From Ignavibacteria bacterium (GTDB taxonomy: Bacteria > Bacteroidota > Ignavibacteria > Tepidaquicellales > Tepidaquicellaceae): a DNA stretch of 64,000 nucleotides. This document shows positions 18,517 through 27,299 of the stretch, one piece after another. Under the pieces are notes generated by a model that was not told where the DNA came from, made no database searches, and saw only the letters and a list, made by a program, of their open reading frames with translations. The stretch covers positions 1-64,000 of the forward strand of contig JADJWZ010000037.1 in NCBI GenBank assembly GCA_016716125.1. Reading direction: 5' to 3'. A program made the translations under genes and the position numbers. Position 1 is the first letter of the stretch; each line of letters starts with the position of its first letter.

Positions 18517-18984
18517 ATGTTAAAAAGATGTCCTGTTACAAAAACTGTTCTTTTAATATTGCTTTCTATTTCATTATGCAGCTGTGAATTAAAATCACCC
18601 TCGCTGCCGAATTACGATATTGATCTCCGGATCCCGTTTTCCGTAAAGAGTTATAATGTTTTTGACATAATAAACAGAAGCAGCAACATCGGAATCGATT
18701 CTTTAAATAACAACATAATCTTTATCTACGGTGAATCGAACTATAAAAGAGTCTTTGGCGAAGATATAAAATTTGACGGAATAAAAGAGACTTTCATTAC
18801 AGCTCCAAGCACTTTGCAGCTTGATACATTTGTAACATTTAATGATTCAACTTTTATAACAACGATGGATTTTCTAACCGGAAGTCTGACATTCAGATTT
18901 TTCAATTCACTGGGAAGCGATTATACTATTAATGCTGTCATAAAAAACTTTTTCATAAACAGAATAATGACACAGTCAGACTAA
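18517..18984 (+). CDS. Putative lipoprotein, N-terminal part (frameshifted)
   Basis: The 155-residue frame starts with a lipoprotein signal (LLILLSISLCSCELKSPSL; the lipid-carrying Cys would be about residue 21-23). Beta-rich sequence follows (DIDLRIPFSVKSYNVFDIIN, then TFITTMDFLTGSLTF). It ends at 18984, but the next frame continues in place (NNDTVRLTFTVNAGSEKNIE) until 19072, and a third frame carries on to 20092. I do not recognise the family. Together the pieces would make a protein of roughly 520 residues, probably anchored in the outer membrane. It is followed by a beta-barrel gene, and the two may act together. Confidence 0.6.
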   Translation: MLKRCPVTKTVLLILLSISLCSCELKSPSLPNYDIDLRIPFSVKSYNVFDIINRSSNIGIDSLNNNIIFIYGESNYKRVFGEDIKFDGIKETFITAPSTLQLDTFVTFNDSTFITTMDFLTGSLTFRFFNSLGSDYTINAVIKNFFINRIMTQSD

Positions 18985-19111
18985 CCTTCACAGTCAATGC
19001 CGGAAGTGAAAAGAATATAGAACTTAATCTCAGGGATTATTATATAAAAATGAAACTCCTGACAACAGGTTAAATGTAAGAATTTCATTTAACTCCGCAG
19101 TTGCTGTTCCT

Positions 19112-20092
19112 GTGAATTTCAGTTACAGGTTATCTGAATATTCCATAGAAAAAATGGAAGGTATTTTAAAACCGCTGAACACCGGAATTAGTAAAGACGA
19201 AGTCTTGGATCCTTTCGGATCTGATGTGCCGGAAGGCGAATTGTTTTTCTCTGATATAGCGCCGAATAAAAATTTCTTTGTAGTGAAAAAGTTCAAAGAG
19301 ATCTACCGGGTTGATTTCAGAAACATTTCAATAATAGGAGAGAATAAAAACGGACACAGGGTAAGACTGAAATATCTGAAAACCGGTAAACAGGGAGATC
19401 AGATTGACAGCGTCTTTTCACTTACACTGCCTCAGAAAGTTGATTCACTTGCTTATCCGATAAATGAAGATAACAGTAATGTAAGAGAATTTATAAATAA
19501 TATTCCGAAAACGATATTTGTCGAGAGAACAGATTTTTTAAATCTTACTTATCAGGAAGGTTCGATAAATTATCAGGACAGTCTGTCATTAAAACTGATA
19601 CTGCAGGTTCCTTTAGATGTAAGCATTACAGAACCAATAATTTTCAGGGATACGGCTGACGTTGGTATACATGATGAGGATCAGCGCAGAGAACTTGATA
19701 AAGCGAAGAAGCTCGTGTTTACTCTGACCTCACAAAACGGAATTCCCTTAAAGACCGTTGCTAAAGTTCTGGTGCTTGATTCACTTTTTAATCCGCTGCT
19801 GCCGATCTCTTTAATACTGGGAAAACTTCAGGATTCATCAGTTACATTTAATGCCGGTAATGTAGACGCAGATGGATTTTCTACTTCATCTACAGTTACA
19901 TCATACAGCGCCGTGCTGGACAGCGTGGATATTTCTAAGATAAAAAGGATGGGGAAAATTATTTATGAGAATAAATTATTCACGGATCCGAACCATATTC
20001 CGGATCCTTTAAACAGCGTAAAGATCCGGTCAGGCGACAGGATAAGCATAGCCGGGTTTGGAACACTCACATACAGAATTGATCCTGACTAA
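19112..20092 (+). CDS. Putative lipoprotein, C-terminal part (frameshifted)
   Basis: This frame is the remainder of the lipoprotein gene that starts at 18517. In the same frame protein-like sequence begins before the GTG at 19112, around 19060 (NRLNVRISFNSAVAVPVNF). Two frame changes, near 18960 and 19065, separate it from the N-terminus. The sequence is beta-rich with acidic loops (SDVPEGELFFSDIAPNKNF, PIIFRDTADVGIHDEDQRR) and ends GTLTYRIDPD. No motif of known function is visible. The stop lies 16 bases before the next gene's ATG, so they form one operon. Confidence 0.55.
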   Translation: MNFSYRLSEYSIEKMEGILKPLNTGISKDEVLDPFGSDVPEGELFFSDIAPNKNFFVVKKFKEIYRVDFRNISIIGENKNGHRVRLKYLKTGKQGDQIDSVFSLTLPQKVDSLAYPINEDNSNVREFINNIPKTIFVERTDFLNLTYQEGSINYQDSLSLKLILQVPLDVSITEPIIFRDTADVGIHDEDQRRELDKAKKLVFTLTSQNGIPLKTVAKVLVLDSLFNPLLPISLILGKLQDSSVTFNAGNVDADGFSTSSTVTSYSAVLDSVDISKIKRMGKIIYENKLFTDPNHIPDPLNSVKIRSGDRISIAGFGTLTYRIDPD

Positions 20093-20108
20093 CATAAAAC
20101 TAATAAAA

Positions 20109-21500
20109 ATGAAAAAATTAATTTCAACTGCGGCAATATTTTTCTTTATTATTGGCAGTGTAAACTCACAGGTATTGTATGACGTCCGCGGACTGTCAAT
20201 GGGTAATACATCTGTTGCAAACTCATACGAGCTTGATGCATTTAATCAAAATCCGGCGAACATAGTTTTTCAGAGGAGCAATAATAATTCGAGTGTATAT
20301 TTTAGTATCGCTACGACATTTCAGTTTCTTACAAACAGCGATTATCTTTCATTAAATTTTTATAATGATTATTTCGGCGAGTATTCAAGCGGTGAAATTA
20401 AAGTACTGACTGAATCAGAGAAGCAGGATATTTTAAATTCCGCCAGCGATCAGAAGACTACATTCACTGCCTCTGCAAAATTATTTTCTGTTATTTACAA
20501 TCATTCTCTTTTAGGTTCGTTCGGAATTTCACTTGATGACAGAGTAATAGCGGATTTTACGCCTTCTAAAGATTTTCTTGATCTGGGTCTGTATGGGAAT
20601 GTTCCTAACAGAGTTTATGATCTTTCTCCGAATAAAATCAATGGATACTGGACAAGACAGCTTAATCTGAATTATGCGAGGACACTAAAAATCAAGAATA
20701 ATAAAATGATAGAATCCATAGCTGTCGGTGGTTCACTCAAGCCGCAGTTCGGGATATTCTTTTTCGAAACGTCAAAAAATACTCTTGCAATACAAACTTC
20801 TTCACAAAACATTGTTCAGTCATCAGGAGAATCAGAGTTTAAGTACTCCGGTCAGTCCGACGACATAGGAGTTGAATCACCTTTCGGCAATGCAGGATTC
20901 GGACTTGGGTTTGATGCGGGAGTAAATATTGAGTTCAAGAAATTTTCCGGAAACGGAAAGCTGAATATCGGACTTGCAATAGCGGATATCGGTTATATTA
21001 AATGGACAAAGAATAATGCAACTTATTATAATGACGGTAATTTTATTATTACGGATATTACAAGCAAGGAGCAGGTTGATTCATTATTAGATAAGATCAA
21101 GACAACAAAAACTACTATACCTGAATTCAACACCAGCCTTCCGACTACGATTCGATTTGGCGCTGTGTACAGAATTTATTCACCGGGTAATAAAAAACAA
21201 GAGGGACTTGAATTAGGCAGCGTATCATTTGATTACATTCAGGGCATAGCAGATAAGCTTGGCGGAACATCAAAACCTAGATTCGGACTCGGCGCGGAGT
21301 TCAATGCGGGAAGTGTAGTATCTCCGAGAGCAGGCGTTTCATTCGGCGGAGATGAGAATACGCTGGTTAGTCTGGGACTTGGAATTGATACGGGACCGGT
21401 AATGATAGATCTGGGTACAAATAATATAACGAGTATCTTTAATCCTAAGGGTACCAGTAATTTATCGGCGGGATTTAATATAAAGTATAAGATAAATTAA
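20109..21500 (+). CDS. Putative outer-membrane beta-barrel protein (DUF5723-like)
   Basis: From the ATG at 20109 the protein has a signal peptide (MKKLISTAAIFFFIIGSVNS, cleaved near residue 20) and 463 residues. It begins with VLYDVRGLSMGNTSVANSYELDAFNQNPAN. This is the usual opening of Bacteroidota outer-membrane proteins related to PorV/FadL and DUF5723 (an RxLxMGxxxxA motif followed by NPAN). Repeated Gly/aromatic beta strands run to the end (GVSFGGDENTLVSLGLGID, ending in FNIKYKIN). A longer frame from 20058 adds a non-signal N-terminus and is unlikely. The family assignment is from pattern only; it may anchor or transport the upstream lipoprotein partner. Confidence 0.65.
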   Translation: MKKLISTAAIFFFIIGSVNSQVLYDVRGLSMGNTSVANSYELDAFNQNPANIVFQRSNNNSSVYFSIATTFQFLTNSDYLSLNFYNDYFGEYSSGEIKVLTESEKQDILNSASDQKTTFTASAKLFSVIYNHSLLGSFGISLDDRVIADFTPSKDFLDLGLYGNVPNRVYDLSPNKINGYWTRQLNLNYARTLKIKNNKMIESIAVGGSLKPQFGIFFFETSKNTLAIQTSSQNIVQSSGESEFKYSGQSDDIGVESPFGNAGFGLGFDAGVNIEFKKFSGNGKLNIGLAIADIGYIKWTKNNATYYNDGNFIITDITSKEQVDSLLDKIKTTKTTIPEFNTSLPTTIRFGAVYRIYSPGNKKQEGLELGSVSFDYIQGIADKLGGTSKPRFGLGAEFNAGSVVSPRAGVSFGGDENTLVSLGLGIDTGPVMIDLGTNNITSIFNPKGTSNLSAGFNIKYKIN

Positions 21501-21511
21501 TATATTAAGTA

Positions 21512-21648
21512 AAAGTGCTGTAAGAGATTTGGCAATAAATTAGAGATTTAGCAGCTTGGGCAAAACCTGACAGGATTTATTTGAATTCAGATTCCATATC
21601 CCGAATCAGATAAAACCTGTCAGGTTTAGTTAAGCGCAGCAGCACTTT
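21512..21648. repeat. Nested palindromic element between convergent genes
   Basis: The outer arms AAAGTGCTG (21512-21520) and CAGCACTTT (21640-21648) are a perfect inverted repeat. Inside them, AAACCTGACAGG (21563-21574) pairs with CCTGTCAGGTTT (21616-21627), and the second arm is part of a perfect 15-base palindrome AAACCTGTCAGGTTT (21613-21627). Between these, GATTC and GAATC form a small central stem. The element fills the gap between the convergent barrel and TonB-receptor genes. It may act as terminator or be a dispersed repeat (REP/MITE-like). Confidence 0.7.
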
Positions 21649-21717
21649 AATTCAATGCCGGATCACGATACTTGCCTCCTGTCTCTCTTTCTCTCTTATT
21701 TGCAAATTTTCCCAATG

Positions 21718-24129
21718 TCAAAATCCCACCTTTATCTCCGCATATAAGTTTCTTTCCGCTGCCGGTATCCAGTAAGGTGTTCCGAAACTTACATTACCTG
21801 TCATTTCATACTTTGAATTAAATAAATTATTCACTTTCATATCCAACTGTATCATTGAAAACATTTTCTTCAGTCCTTTGCTCTCAGTCAATGAAATTAT
21901 ATCAAGCGATATCCCCGCATTTAGTATTGTGTATGGTTCTATTACCTTATCTGTATAACCCGGCTGAATGCGGACATCGGGATCCTTTCTTTCATTCTCT
22001 GAATTATCAAGATACTGCTTTCCGATATGCATCAGACTTAAATACGCCCCCGTTCCTCTTAATGGAAAAAATTCAACTGAAAGATTTCCGATCACATCAG
22101 GCGTGAGGATTATTTTATTTCCAGAATAATCATTCCCGTAAATTATATTTCCCAGAGAGTCCGCACCCATGATCTCCCTGTATTCTTTAAAAAAATTATC
22201 AGATAAGCTGAGATTCCCTGATAATGTAAATCCTCTCATATATTTTGATGTAAAAGGAGTGTGAACAAAATCAAACTCAACTCCTCTGTGCACTGACCGC
22301 CCGGCATTTCCGACTATCGGCTGTCCTACATTGTCAAGCTGACCGTTATTTACAATCTCATTTTTGAAATCCATATTATAAAAATTAATACCGGCTTTCA
22401 GTATATCCGAATTGTATCCGAATCCAATTTCCAGATCATTCATTTCTTCCGGCTTTATCAGAGGATCTTCATAAATTCCGTTTGCCGGATCTAATATTCT
22501 GAAGTTCGGTCTGCTGTCCGGATCTTCAGCGTCATATATATCCTTAAGTCTCGGTTCGCGTTTTGCAAATGAATAATTTACATATCCGGTGAACCTGTCA
22601 TTGAAATTATAATTCACTCCGGCTCTTGGCGTAAAAAAATCATAATTGACAGTGAAGTTGTAAGGCTTGAATCTGTCATTTGATAATTCATATCTGTGAT
22701 GAATATACTGCAGTCCGAGCATTGCATTCAGCTTATCAGTGAAACTGTAAATTTCATTAGCATATACAGAGAAAGTTTTTTTACCGCCGTTATAAAAATA
22801 ATACAAATGATTTGGCTCCGTTCCCTGCGGTAATGCCTCACCGAATGTGACTTCTCCGAAATGCTCCGAATTGTGAAACCTGACCTCACCGCCTAATATA
22901 GCTTTGCCTTTGTCTTTATTGTGTGAGATCTGAACTTTTGGAAACCATCCGTATGTATTATTATTTACCGTAAGTTTTGTTATCATATCGCTTCTTACTA
23001 TTTCATATCCTTTTCCCTGCTCGAAGTAAAATGATCCGTCTGCGTTTCTCCTGTAATATGAAGAATTAAAAGTAGTAGTATCAGAAACGAAAAATGGTTT
23101 TAATCTGAAATAGGAATAATCATATCCGTAATCTATGGGAAATGACGTATTAAAATATCCGTCGCCTCTTATATAACTTATTGTATTTGATACATAAAGT
23201 TTTTTTGACGGCTGAATATTAAACACAAGTTCATAATGCGGCTGAAAGTAATTATCAGTCTCATCAGGATAAGTCAGATAATTGATCCTTCTGTCTTTAT
23301 CCTGATCACCGCTGATCTTTCCGTCAAGAGCATCCCTGTCAACGCCTAAGTAAGCAAGATGATTCCTCACCGGACTTCCAAATAAATTAAGTTTCAAAAC
23401 TGAATTCTTCCCGGTTATTTTTCCGGCGCTGAGGAAATATGAAAAGTGATCAGACCATGAGAGATCCCTGTATCCGTCAGTATTTATCTTTGTGAACTTT
23501 CCGTAAAATCCGAATCCGCTGCTTACATTGCCTGATGAATATTCGAAAGAATACTTTCTTGTATTAAAATCTCCGTAACCTGCAGTAAGATTTAAAAACT
23601 TCCTTTTAAAAAAATCTATTGTCTCTATATTTATCACTCCGCCGATCGCTGATGAACCGTACAATGCCGTTCCGACACCTCTCTGTATCTGAATGCTTTC
23701 TACTGATGCAGCAAGATCTGAAATGTCAACCCAGTAAACCTGATGATCTTCGGGATCGTTTTGAGGAATTCCGTTTATTAATATGGATAGTCTTCTCTGA
23801 TCAAAACCACGGAGAGTAAGATAAGAATATCCGACGTTTGCTCCGGATTCAGAATATGAGTTGATGCCTGTATATCCGTTCAAAAACATCGGTATATCCT
23901 GTACGCTGTATTTCTTTTCCACTTCACTGCGCTCTATATTTTCAAAAGTTACAGGTGTATATCTTTCAATTCCTTTTAACGCATCTACTTCTATGGTTTC
24001 AGTTTTAAAGTCTGCAGTATCTGTTAAACTCCTGTCAGATTCATCCTGTGAATATGATGATTCCCCATTTAGAATGGTCAGCATTATCGCTATATAAAGG
24101 ATCTTTGTAAATGTATTTTGGTTTTTCAT
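21718..24129 (-). CDS. TonB-dependent receptor, probable thiamine or thiamine-precursor uptake
   Basis: This 803-residue outer-membrane protein has a signal peptide (1-28), a short N-terminal segment (TETIEVDA may be the TonB box), a plug domain (about 60-165: SYLTLRGFDQRRLSILINGIP, VESIQIQRGVGTALYGSSAI) and a 22-strand-type barrel to the C-terminus (RNLYAEIKVGF, ending in the typical aromatic Phe). TonB-dependent receptors import scarce substrates using energy from TonB/ExbBD. The substrate is inferred from the TPP riboswitch directly upstream, since TPP-controlled receptors in Bacteroidota are assigned to thiamine uptake. There are no thiamine-synthesis genes in the window. Confidence 0.9.
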   Translation of the reverse strand: MKNQNTFTKILYIAIMLTILNGESSYSQDESDRSLTDTADFKTETIEVDALKGIERYTPVTFENIERSEVEKKYSVQDIPMFLNGYTGINSYSESGANVGYSYLTLRGFDQRRLSILINGIPQNDPEDHQVYWVDISDLAASVESIQIQRGVGTALYGSSAIGGVINIETIDFFKRKFLNLTAGYGDFNTRKYSFEYSSGNVSSGFGFYGKFTKINTDGYRDLSWSDHFSYFLSAGKITGKNSVLKLNLFGSPVRNHLAYLGVDRDALDGKISGDQDKDRRINYLTYPDETDNYFQPHYELVFNIQPSKKLYVSNTISYIRGDGYFNTSFPIDYGYDYSYFRLKPFFVSDTTTFNSSYYRRNADGSFYFEQGKGYEIVRSDMITKLTVNNNTYGWFPKVQISHNKDKGKAILGGEVRFHNSEHFGEVTFGEALPQGTEPNHLYYFYNGGKKTFSVYANEIYSFTDKLNAMLGLQYIHHRYELSNDRFKPYNFTVNYDFFTPRAGVNYNFNDRFTGYVNYSFAKREPRLKDIYDAEDPDSRPNFRILDPANGIYEDPLIKPEEMNDLEIGFGYNSDILKAGINFYNMDFKNEIVNNGQLDNVGQPIVGNAGRSVHRGVEFDFVHTPFTSKYMRGFTLSGNLSLSDNFFKEYREIMGADSLGNIIYGNDYSGNKIILTPDVIGNLSVEFFPLRGTGAYLSLMHIGKQYLDNSENERKDPDVRIQPGYTDKVIEPYTILNAGISLDIISLTESKGLKKMFSMIQLDMKVNNLFNSKYEMTGNVSFGTPYWIPAAERNLYAEIKVGF

Positions 24130-24145
24130 ATTTTTTATTAAAAAT

Positions 24146-24196
24146 AAAAAACGCTTAGACCTTTTCGAACCCGGTGAAAAGATTTAAGCGTTTAAA
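24146..24196 (-). terminator. Riboswitch-controlled terminator
   Basis: On the minus strand AAACGCTTA(A)ATCTTTTC pairs with GAAAAGGTCTAAGCGTTT across the loop ACCGGGTTC, followed by TTTTATTTTT. It lies right after the TPP aptamer and before the receptor ATG at 24129. TPP binding would favour this stem and stop transcription. Confidence 0.9.
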
Positions 24197-24200
24197 AATT

Positions 24201-24280
24201 CTGATTCCTTCGCCGGCATTATCCGTAGCAGGTTCGAGGGTTTGATCTCAGCCTTCATCTTTTAAAATGAAAGCACCCCG
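24201..24280 (-). promoter_or_regulatory. TPP riboswitch (THI element)
   Basis: The minus strand carries the conserved aptamer blocks in order: GGGGTGC (24279-24273), a variable stem, GGCTGAGATCAAACCC, then GAACCTG, then CGGATAATGCCGGCGAAGGAA. The invariant CTGAGA, ACCTG and GCGAAGGAA segments that contact thiamine pyrophosphate are present. It is followed within a few bases by an intrinsic terminator and then the TonB-dependent receptor gene, so high TPP should shut off uptake by transcription termination. Confidence 0.96.
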
Positions 24281-24611
24281 ATGTTGTAATAAAAGAACTG
24301 GAGTAAATTAAAAATTATATAAATTTAATAAAAGGCTTTTTTACTATTTAAAAAACTTCAAACTAAAACAGAAATTTTTTTTGCTAATGAAATGAATCAT
24401 ACTTTATATTCAATTAAATGTGTATTATTGTTCTGAATTATTTGTAAAGTATTTTACTCTGTTATTTACTCTGAAGAATAATTTATGCGGCTAAAAAATT
24501 CTGACAAACTATTGTCCCTCGCTTCCTGACTCGAAGAAAGTAGAGTTTCCCGCAGAGTCACAAAGAAGTAGACTGCCGGGAAAAACTTAATATTAACTTT
24601 TAAAAAAAATT
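24281..24611. other. Intergenic region holding divergent promoters
   Basis: The 331-base gap lies between the riboswitch and the cupin gene. It is AT-rich except at 24510-24590, where a more GC-rich segment has no frame or motif I could name. Promoters for the riboswitch transcript (leftward) and the cupin (rightward) must be here. Confidence 0.4.
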
Positions 24612-24935
24612 ATGAGTAATGAAAATGCACCGCAACAATTTAATATAAGCTCAGGGATCGATTATCAAAAAGATTCAGTAGTTAGTAAAACATTAATTTC
24701 CAAAAAGTCCGGAACTGTAACATTGTTTGCATTTGACAAAGGTCAGGGACTTAGCGAACATACCGCGCCTTTTGACGCAATGGTTTGCATAACTGAAGGT
24801 GAAGCGGAGATCATCCTCGACGGAAAAAATTTTATGCTGAAGAAAGATGAAACGATAATCCTTCCTGCAAATATTCCTCATGCAGTAAATTCCGTTTCCC
24901 GGTTTAAAATGCTTCTCATTATGATCAAATCATAG
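24612..24935 (+). CDS. Small cupin-domain protein
   Basis: This 107-residue protein is a single cupin barrel. Motif 1 reads LSEHTAPFDAMVCITEGEAEI and motif 2 reads LPANIPHAVNSVSRFKMLLI. A His, a Glu and another His are at the expected metal positions, although the first motif has one His instead of the usual two. Such stand-alone cupins serve as sensors, isomerases or dioxygenase-like proteins, and no substrate can be deduced. It has no signal peptide and is probably cytoplasmic and monocistronic. Confidence 0.8.
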   Translation: MSNENAPQQFNISSGIDYQKDSVVSKTLISKKSGTVTLFAFDKGQGLSEHTAPFDAMVCITEGEAEIILDGKNFMLKKDETIILPANIPHAVNSVSRFKMLLIMIKS

Positions 24936-25173
24936 AATTGATTTTTTCTTAAGTAATATTCAATGCGCTGTATTATAAATGAAGTATAAAAATTTTAAAG
25001 CATTTTGTTTTTGAATCTTTGCGCCATCTGGTAAATTAGGAGTTCAAGAATACGTTTTGGTCGGATGTAATCATATATATTCTGTCATTCCATTTAATAT
25101 ATAGAAAGTCTTTACTGCAATAATTATTTTATTACAAAATTTATCTGATCACATTTTTTAATTTTTTTAATTA

Positions 25174-26001
25174 ATGAGCGTCATTAATCAAAAGCAGGAT
25201 CTTTCGCCCTTCCGGAAAAAAATTTACGAAGTTATTTTTGAATCTGATACTCCGGCAGGCAAATGGTTTGATATTATTCTAATCGTAGTTATTTTACTGA
25301 GTGTAATTACCGTTATGCTCGACAGTATAAATTCTGTAAAATCACAATACGGCAGTCTGCTGTTTTATGCTGAATGGGTTTTTACAATTTTATTTACTAT
25401 TGAATATATTTTCCGTCTTATCTCCGTCAAAAGACCTCTCGTCTATGCAAAAAGTTTTTTTGGAATTGTCGATCTGCTTGCAATACTTCCGACTTACGTC
25501 AGTCTGTTTATCCCGGGAGGTCAGTATCTTATTGTGATACGAATGCTTAGGATCCTCAGAATATTCAGGGTTCTGAAGCTTGTAAAATATGTGGGTGAGT
25601 CTAAAGTTATTTTACAGGCGTTACAAGCAAGCCGCAGAAAAATTACTGTTTTCATATTTACTGTGCTTACGCTTGTTACAATTCTCGGTTCGCTGATGTA
25701 TCTGATCGAAGGCGAAGAAAACGGATTTTCCAGTATTCCGATAAGTATTTACTGGGCGGTTGTTACACTGACAACAGTTGGTTACGGAGACCTCACTCCT
25801 CAGACAATTTTAGGTCAGATGCTGTCTATTGTTATAATGTTACTCGGATATGCGATCATTGCTGTTCCGACCGGTATAGTAACAGTCGAAATGTCAAATG
25901 CCGTGAAACAAAGAATTGGAATTCGCAAATGCTCAAACTGCAATTCGGATGGTCATGACGAGGATGCTGTTTATTGCAAGTATTGCGGTAGTAATTTATA
26001 A
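25174..26001 (+). CDS. Voltage-gated potassium channel with C-terminal zinc ribbon
   Basis: This 275-residue protein has six membrane segments. S1 starts at about residue 31. S4 (121-138, VIRMLRILRIFRVLKLVKYV) carries regularly spaced Arg/Lys for voltage sensing. The pore loop has the K+ selectivity filter TTVGYGD (200-206), and S6 is LGQMLSIVIMLLGYAIIAVP. The cytoplasmic tail ends in a small zinc ribbon (CSNCNSDGHDEDAVYCKYCG, two CxxC pairs, about 252-271). KvAP-type bacterial channels set membrane potential. The zinc ribbon in place of a usual RCK domain is uncommon and may bind metal or serve in tetramer contact. It appears monocistronic. Confidence 0.9.
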   Translation: MSVINQKQDLSPFRKKIYEVIFESDTPAGKWFDIILIVVILLSVITVMLDSINSVKSQYGSLLFYAEWVFTILFTIEYIFRLISVKRPLVYAKSFFGIVDLLAILPTYVSLFIPGGQYLIVIRMLRILRIFRVLKLVKYVGESKVILQALQASRRKITVFIFTVLTLVTILGSLMYLIEGEENGFSSIPISIYWAVVTLTTVGYGDLTPQTILGQMLSIVIMLLGYAIIAVPTGIVTVEMSNAVKQRIGIRKCSNCNSDGHDEDAVYCKYCGSNL

Positions 26002-26075
26002 CAGAGATTATAACCGTTTTAAATTTTTATTAACAAGTATAAAATTTAATTCAAACTATTTTTTTAAGCTGTAAA

Positions 26076-26546
26076 ATGAAGTGGAGTAAGTTAAAAAAAA
26101 CTATTGAAAATAATTTTGCCGTTAGTGTTTCAGGAAGAGTAAATATTTTTGTAACAAGGTACACATCCGGGAGTTTTTTCATGGTTCGCGGATGGATAAC
26201 AATTGATAAAGCTGAGATCGCAAATTTTTCAACTTCGGATAATTTCAGAAAGTTTGAATGGGATACGCCTGATATTGATAAAAGAATTCCCGCAGAAGAA
26301 AGAACAGAAGGTAATGCTGTCGAAAAAGGCGAGTTCTCCCGCGCTGATTTTTTAGATGCCTGCCGGGAATTTAGCAGCATGAAAATAGATGAAGCGCTGA
26401 AAAGTGATAACCCGGTTATTAGATCTTTCGCAATGCTTGACAGAAGACTCGGCAAGAGAAGACTGAAATTAATTGACAGCGAAAACCTTCATCCTCTTGT
26501 ATTGAAATGTCTGAACTTCCGTCTTGAGTGTGAAAGTATTTTTTAA
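26076..26546 (+). CDS. SF0329-like hypothetical protein
   Basis: This 156-residue protein opens MKWSKLKKTIENNFAVSVSGRVNIF. It resembles the group annotated SF0329, whose members start MxWSKLK...GRVxIFxTRY and whose role is unknown. A TRYTSGSFFMVRGWITID segment forms the middle, and the C-terminal part is helical (EALKSDNPVIRSFAMLDRR, ending ILxxRLECE-like). It has no signal peptide or catalytic motif and is probably cytoplasmic. It follows the channel gene by 74 bases on the same strand. Confidence 0.6.
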   Translation: MKWSKLKKTIENNFAVSVSGRVNIFVTRYTSGSFFMVRGWITIDKAEIANFSTSDNFRKFEWDTPDIDKRIPAEERTEGNAVEKGEFSRADFLDACREFSSMKIDEALKSDNPVIRSFAMLDRRLGKRRLKLIDSENLHPLVLKCLNFRLECESIF

Positions 26547-26660
26547 TTGCAAAATATATTATTATGAAATAAATTACTGACCTGTAGCGCCATATAGATT
26601 ATTTATATTTATTTAGATTATAAAATTAATTTTTTAAATTTATTAATTAAATTTAGATTT

Positions 26661-27149
26661 ATGAAAGATTTGAAAATTGAATTTAAATGGGCATTAATTT
26701 TTGTAGTTATGATGCTGCTTTGGATGGTATTCGAGAAGCTGGCCGGCTTTCATGATGTGAATATTGATAAACACGCTGTCATTACCAATTTCGTAGCAAT
26801 ACCGGCTGTTGCTGTTTACGTATTTGCCCTGCTTGATAAGAAGAAAAATTTCTACAACGGAAACATGAGTTACAAACAGGGATTTATCTGCGGTCTCATA
26901 ATTACCATAATAGTTACTGTGATCAGTCCTCTTTCACAATACATTATAAACACCTTCATCACGCCTGACTATTTTACAAATATATCGGCATATGCAGTAA
27001 ACGAAGGCAAGATGACTCAGGAGGAAGCGGAAAAATTTTTTAATCTGAACAGTTATATTGTGCAGGGACTTGTCGGTGCTTTTATTATGGGAATAATTAC
27101 AAGCGCAATTGTTGCTTTCTTTACTAAATCAAAAAATCCAACTACTTAA
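26661..27149 (+). CDS. DUF4199-family membrane protein
   Basis: This 162-residue protein has four membrane helices: residues 8-25, about 43-58, 75-95 and 137-155 (ALIFVVMMLLWMVFEKLAG, VAIPAVAVYVFALLDKK, GFICGLIITIIVTVISPLSQ, GLVGAFIMGIITSAIVAFF). A conserved YKQGFxCGL segment lies before the third helix and an amphipathic loop carries EGKMTQEEAEKFF. This is the layout of the DUF4199 family common in Bacteroidota, with no known role. It stands alone with no clear terminator. Confidence 0.75.
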   Translation: MKDLKIEFKWALIFVVMMLLWMVFEKLAGFHDVNIDKHAVITNFVAIPAVAVYVFALLDKKKNFYNGNMSYKQGFICGLIITIIVTVISPLSQYIINTFITPDYFTNISAYAVNEGKMTQEEAEKFFNLNSYIVQGLVGAFIMGIITSAIVAFFTKSKNPTT

Positions 27150-27299
27150 TTTTTTAGCGGTTGAAAATATATATAAATTCAGACTGACAAAGGGCTTTTA
27201 CTATTCAGATGAAATCAGTATTTTAAAACTCCTATTTTAAACCAATTATTTATTTCAGTACTAAATACATTGAAGTGTAATTTTCCTCATTAAATTTTC

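Noticed and set aside
24520..24590. GC-richer patch before the cupin as an RNA gene or mobile-element end
   Set aside because: No tRNA arms, no stable long hairpin and no terminal repeats could be found.
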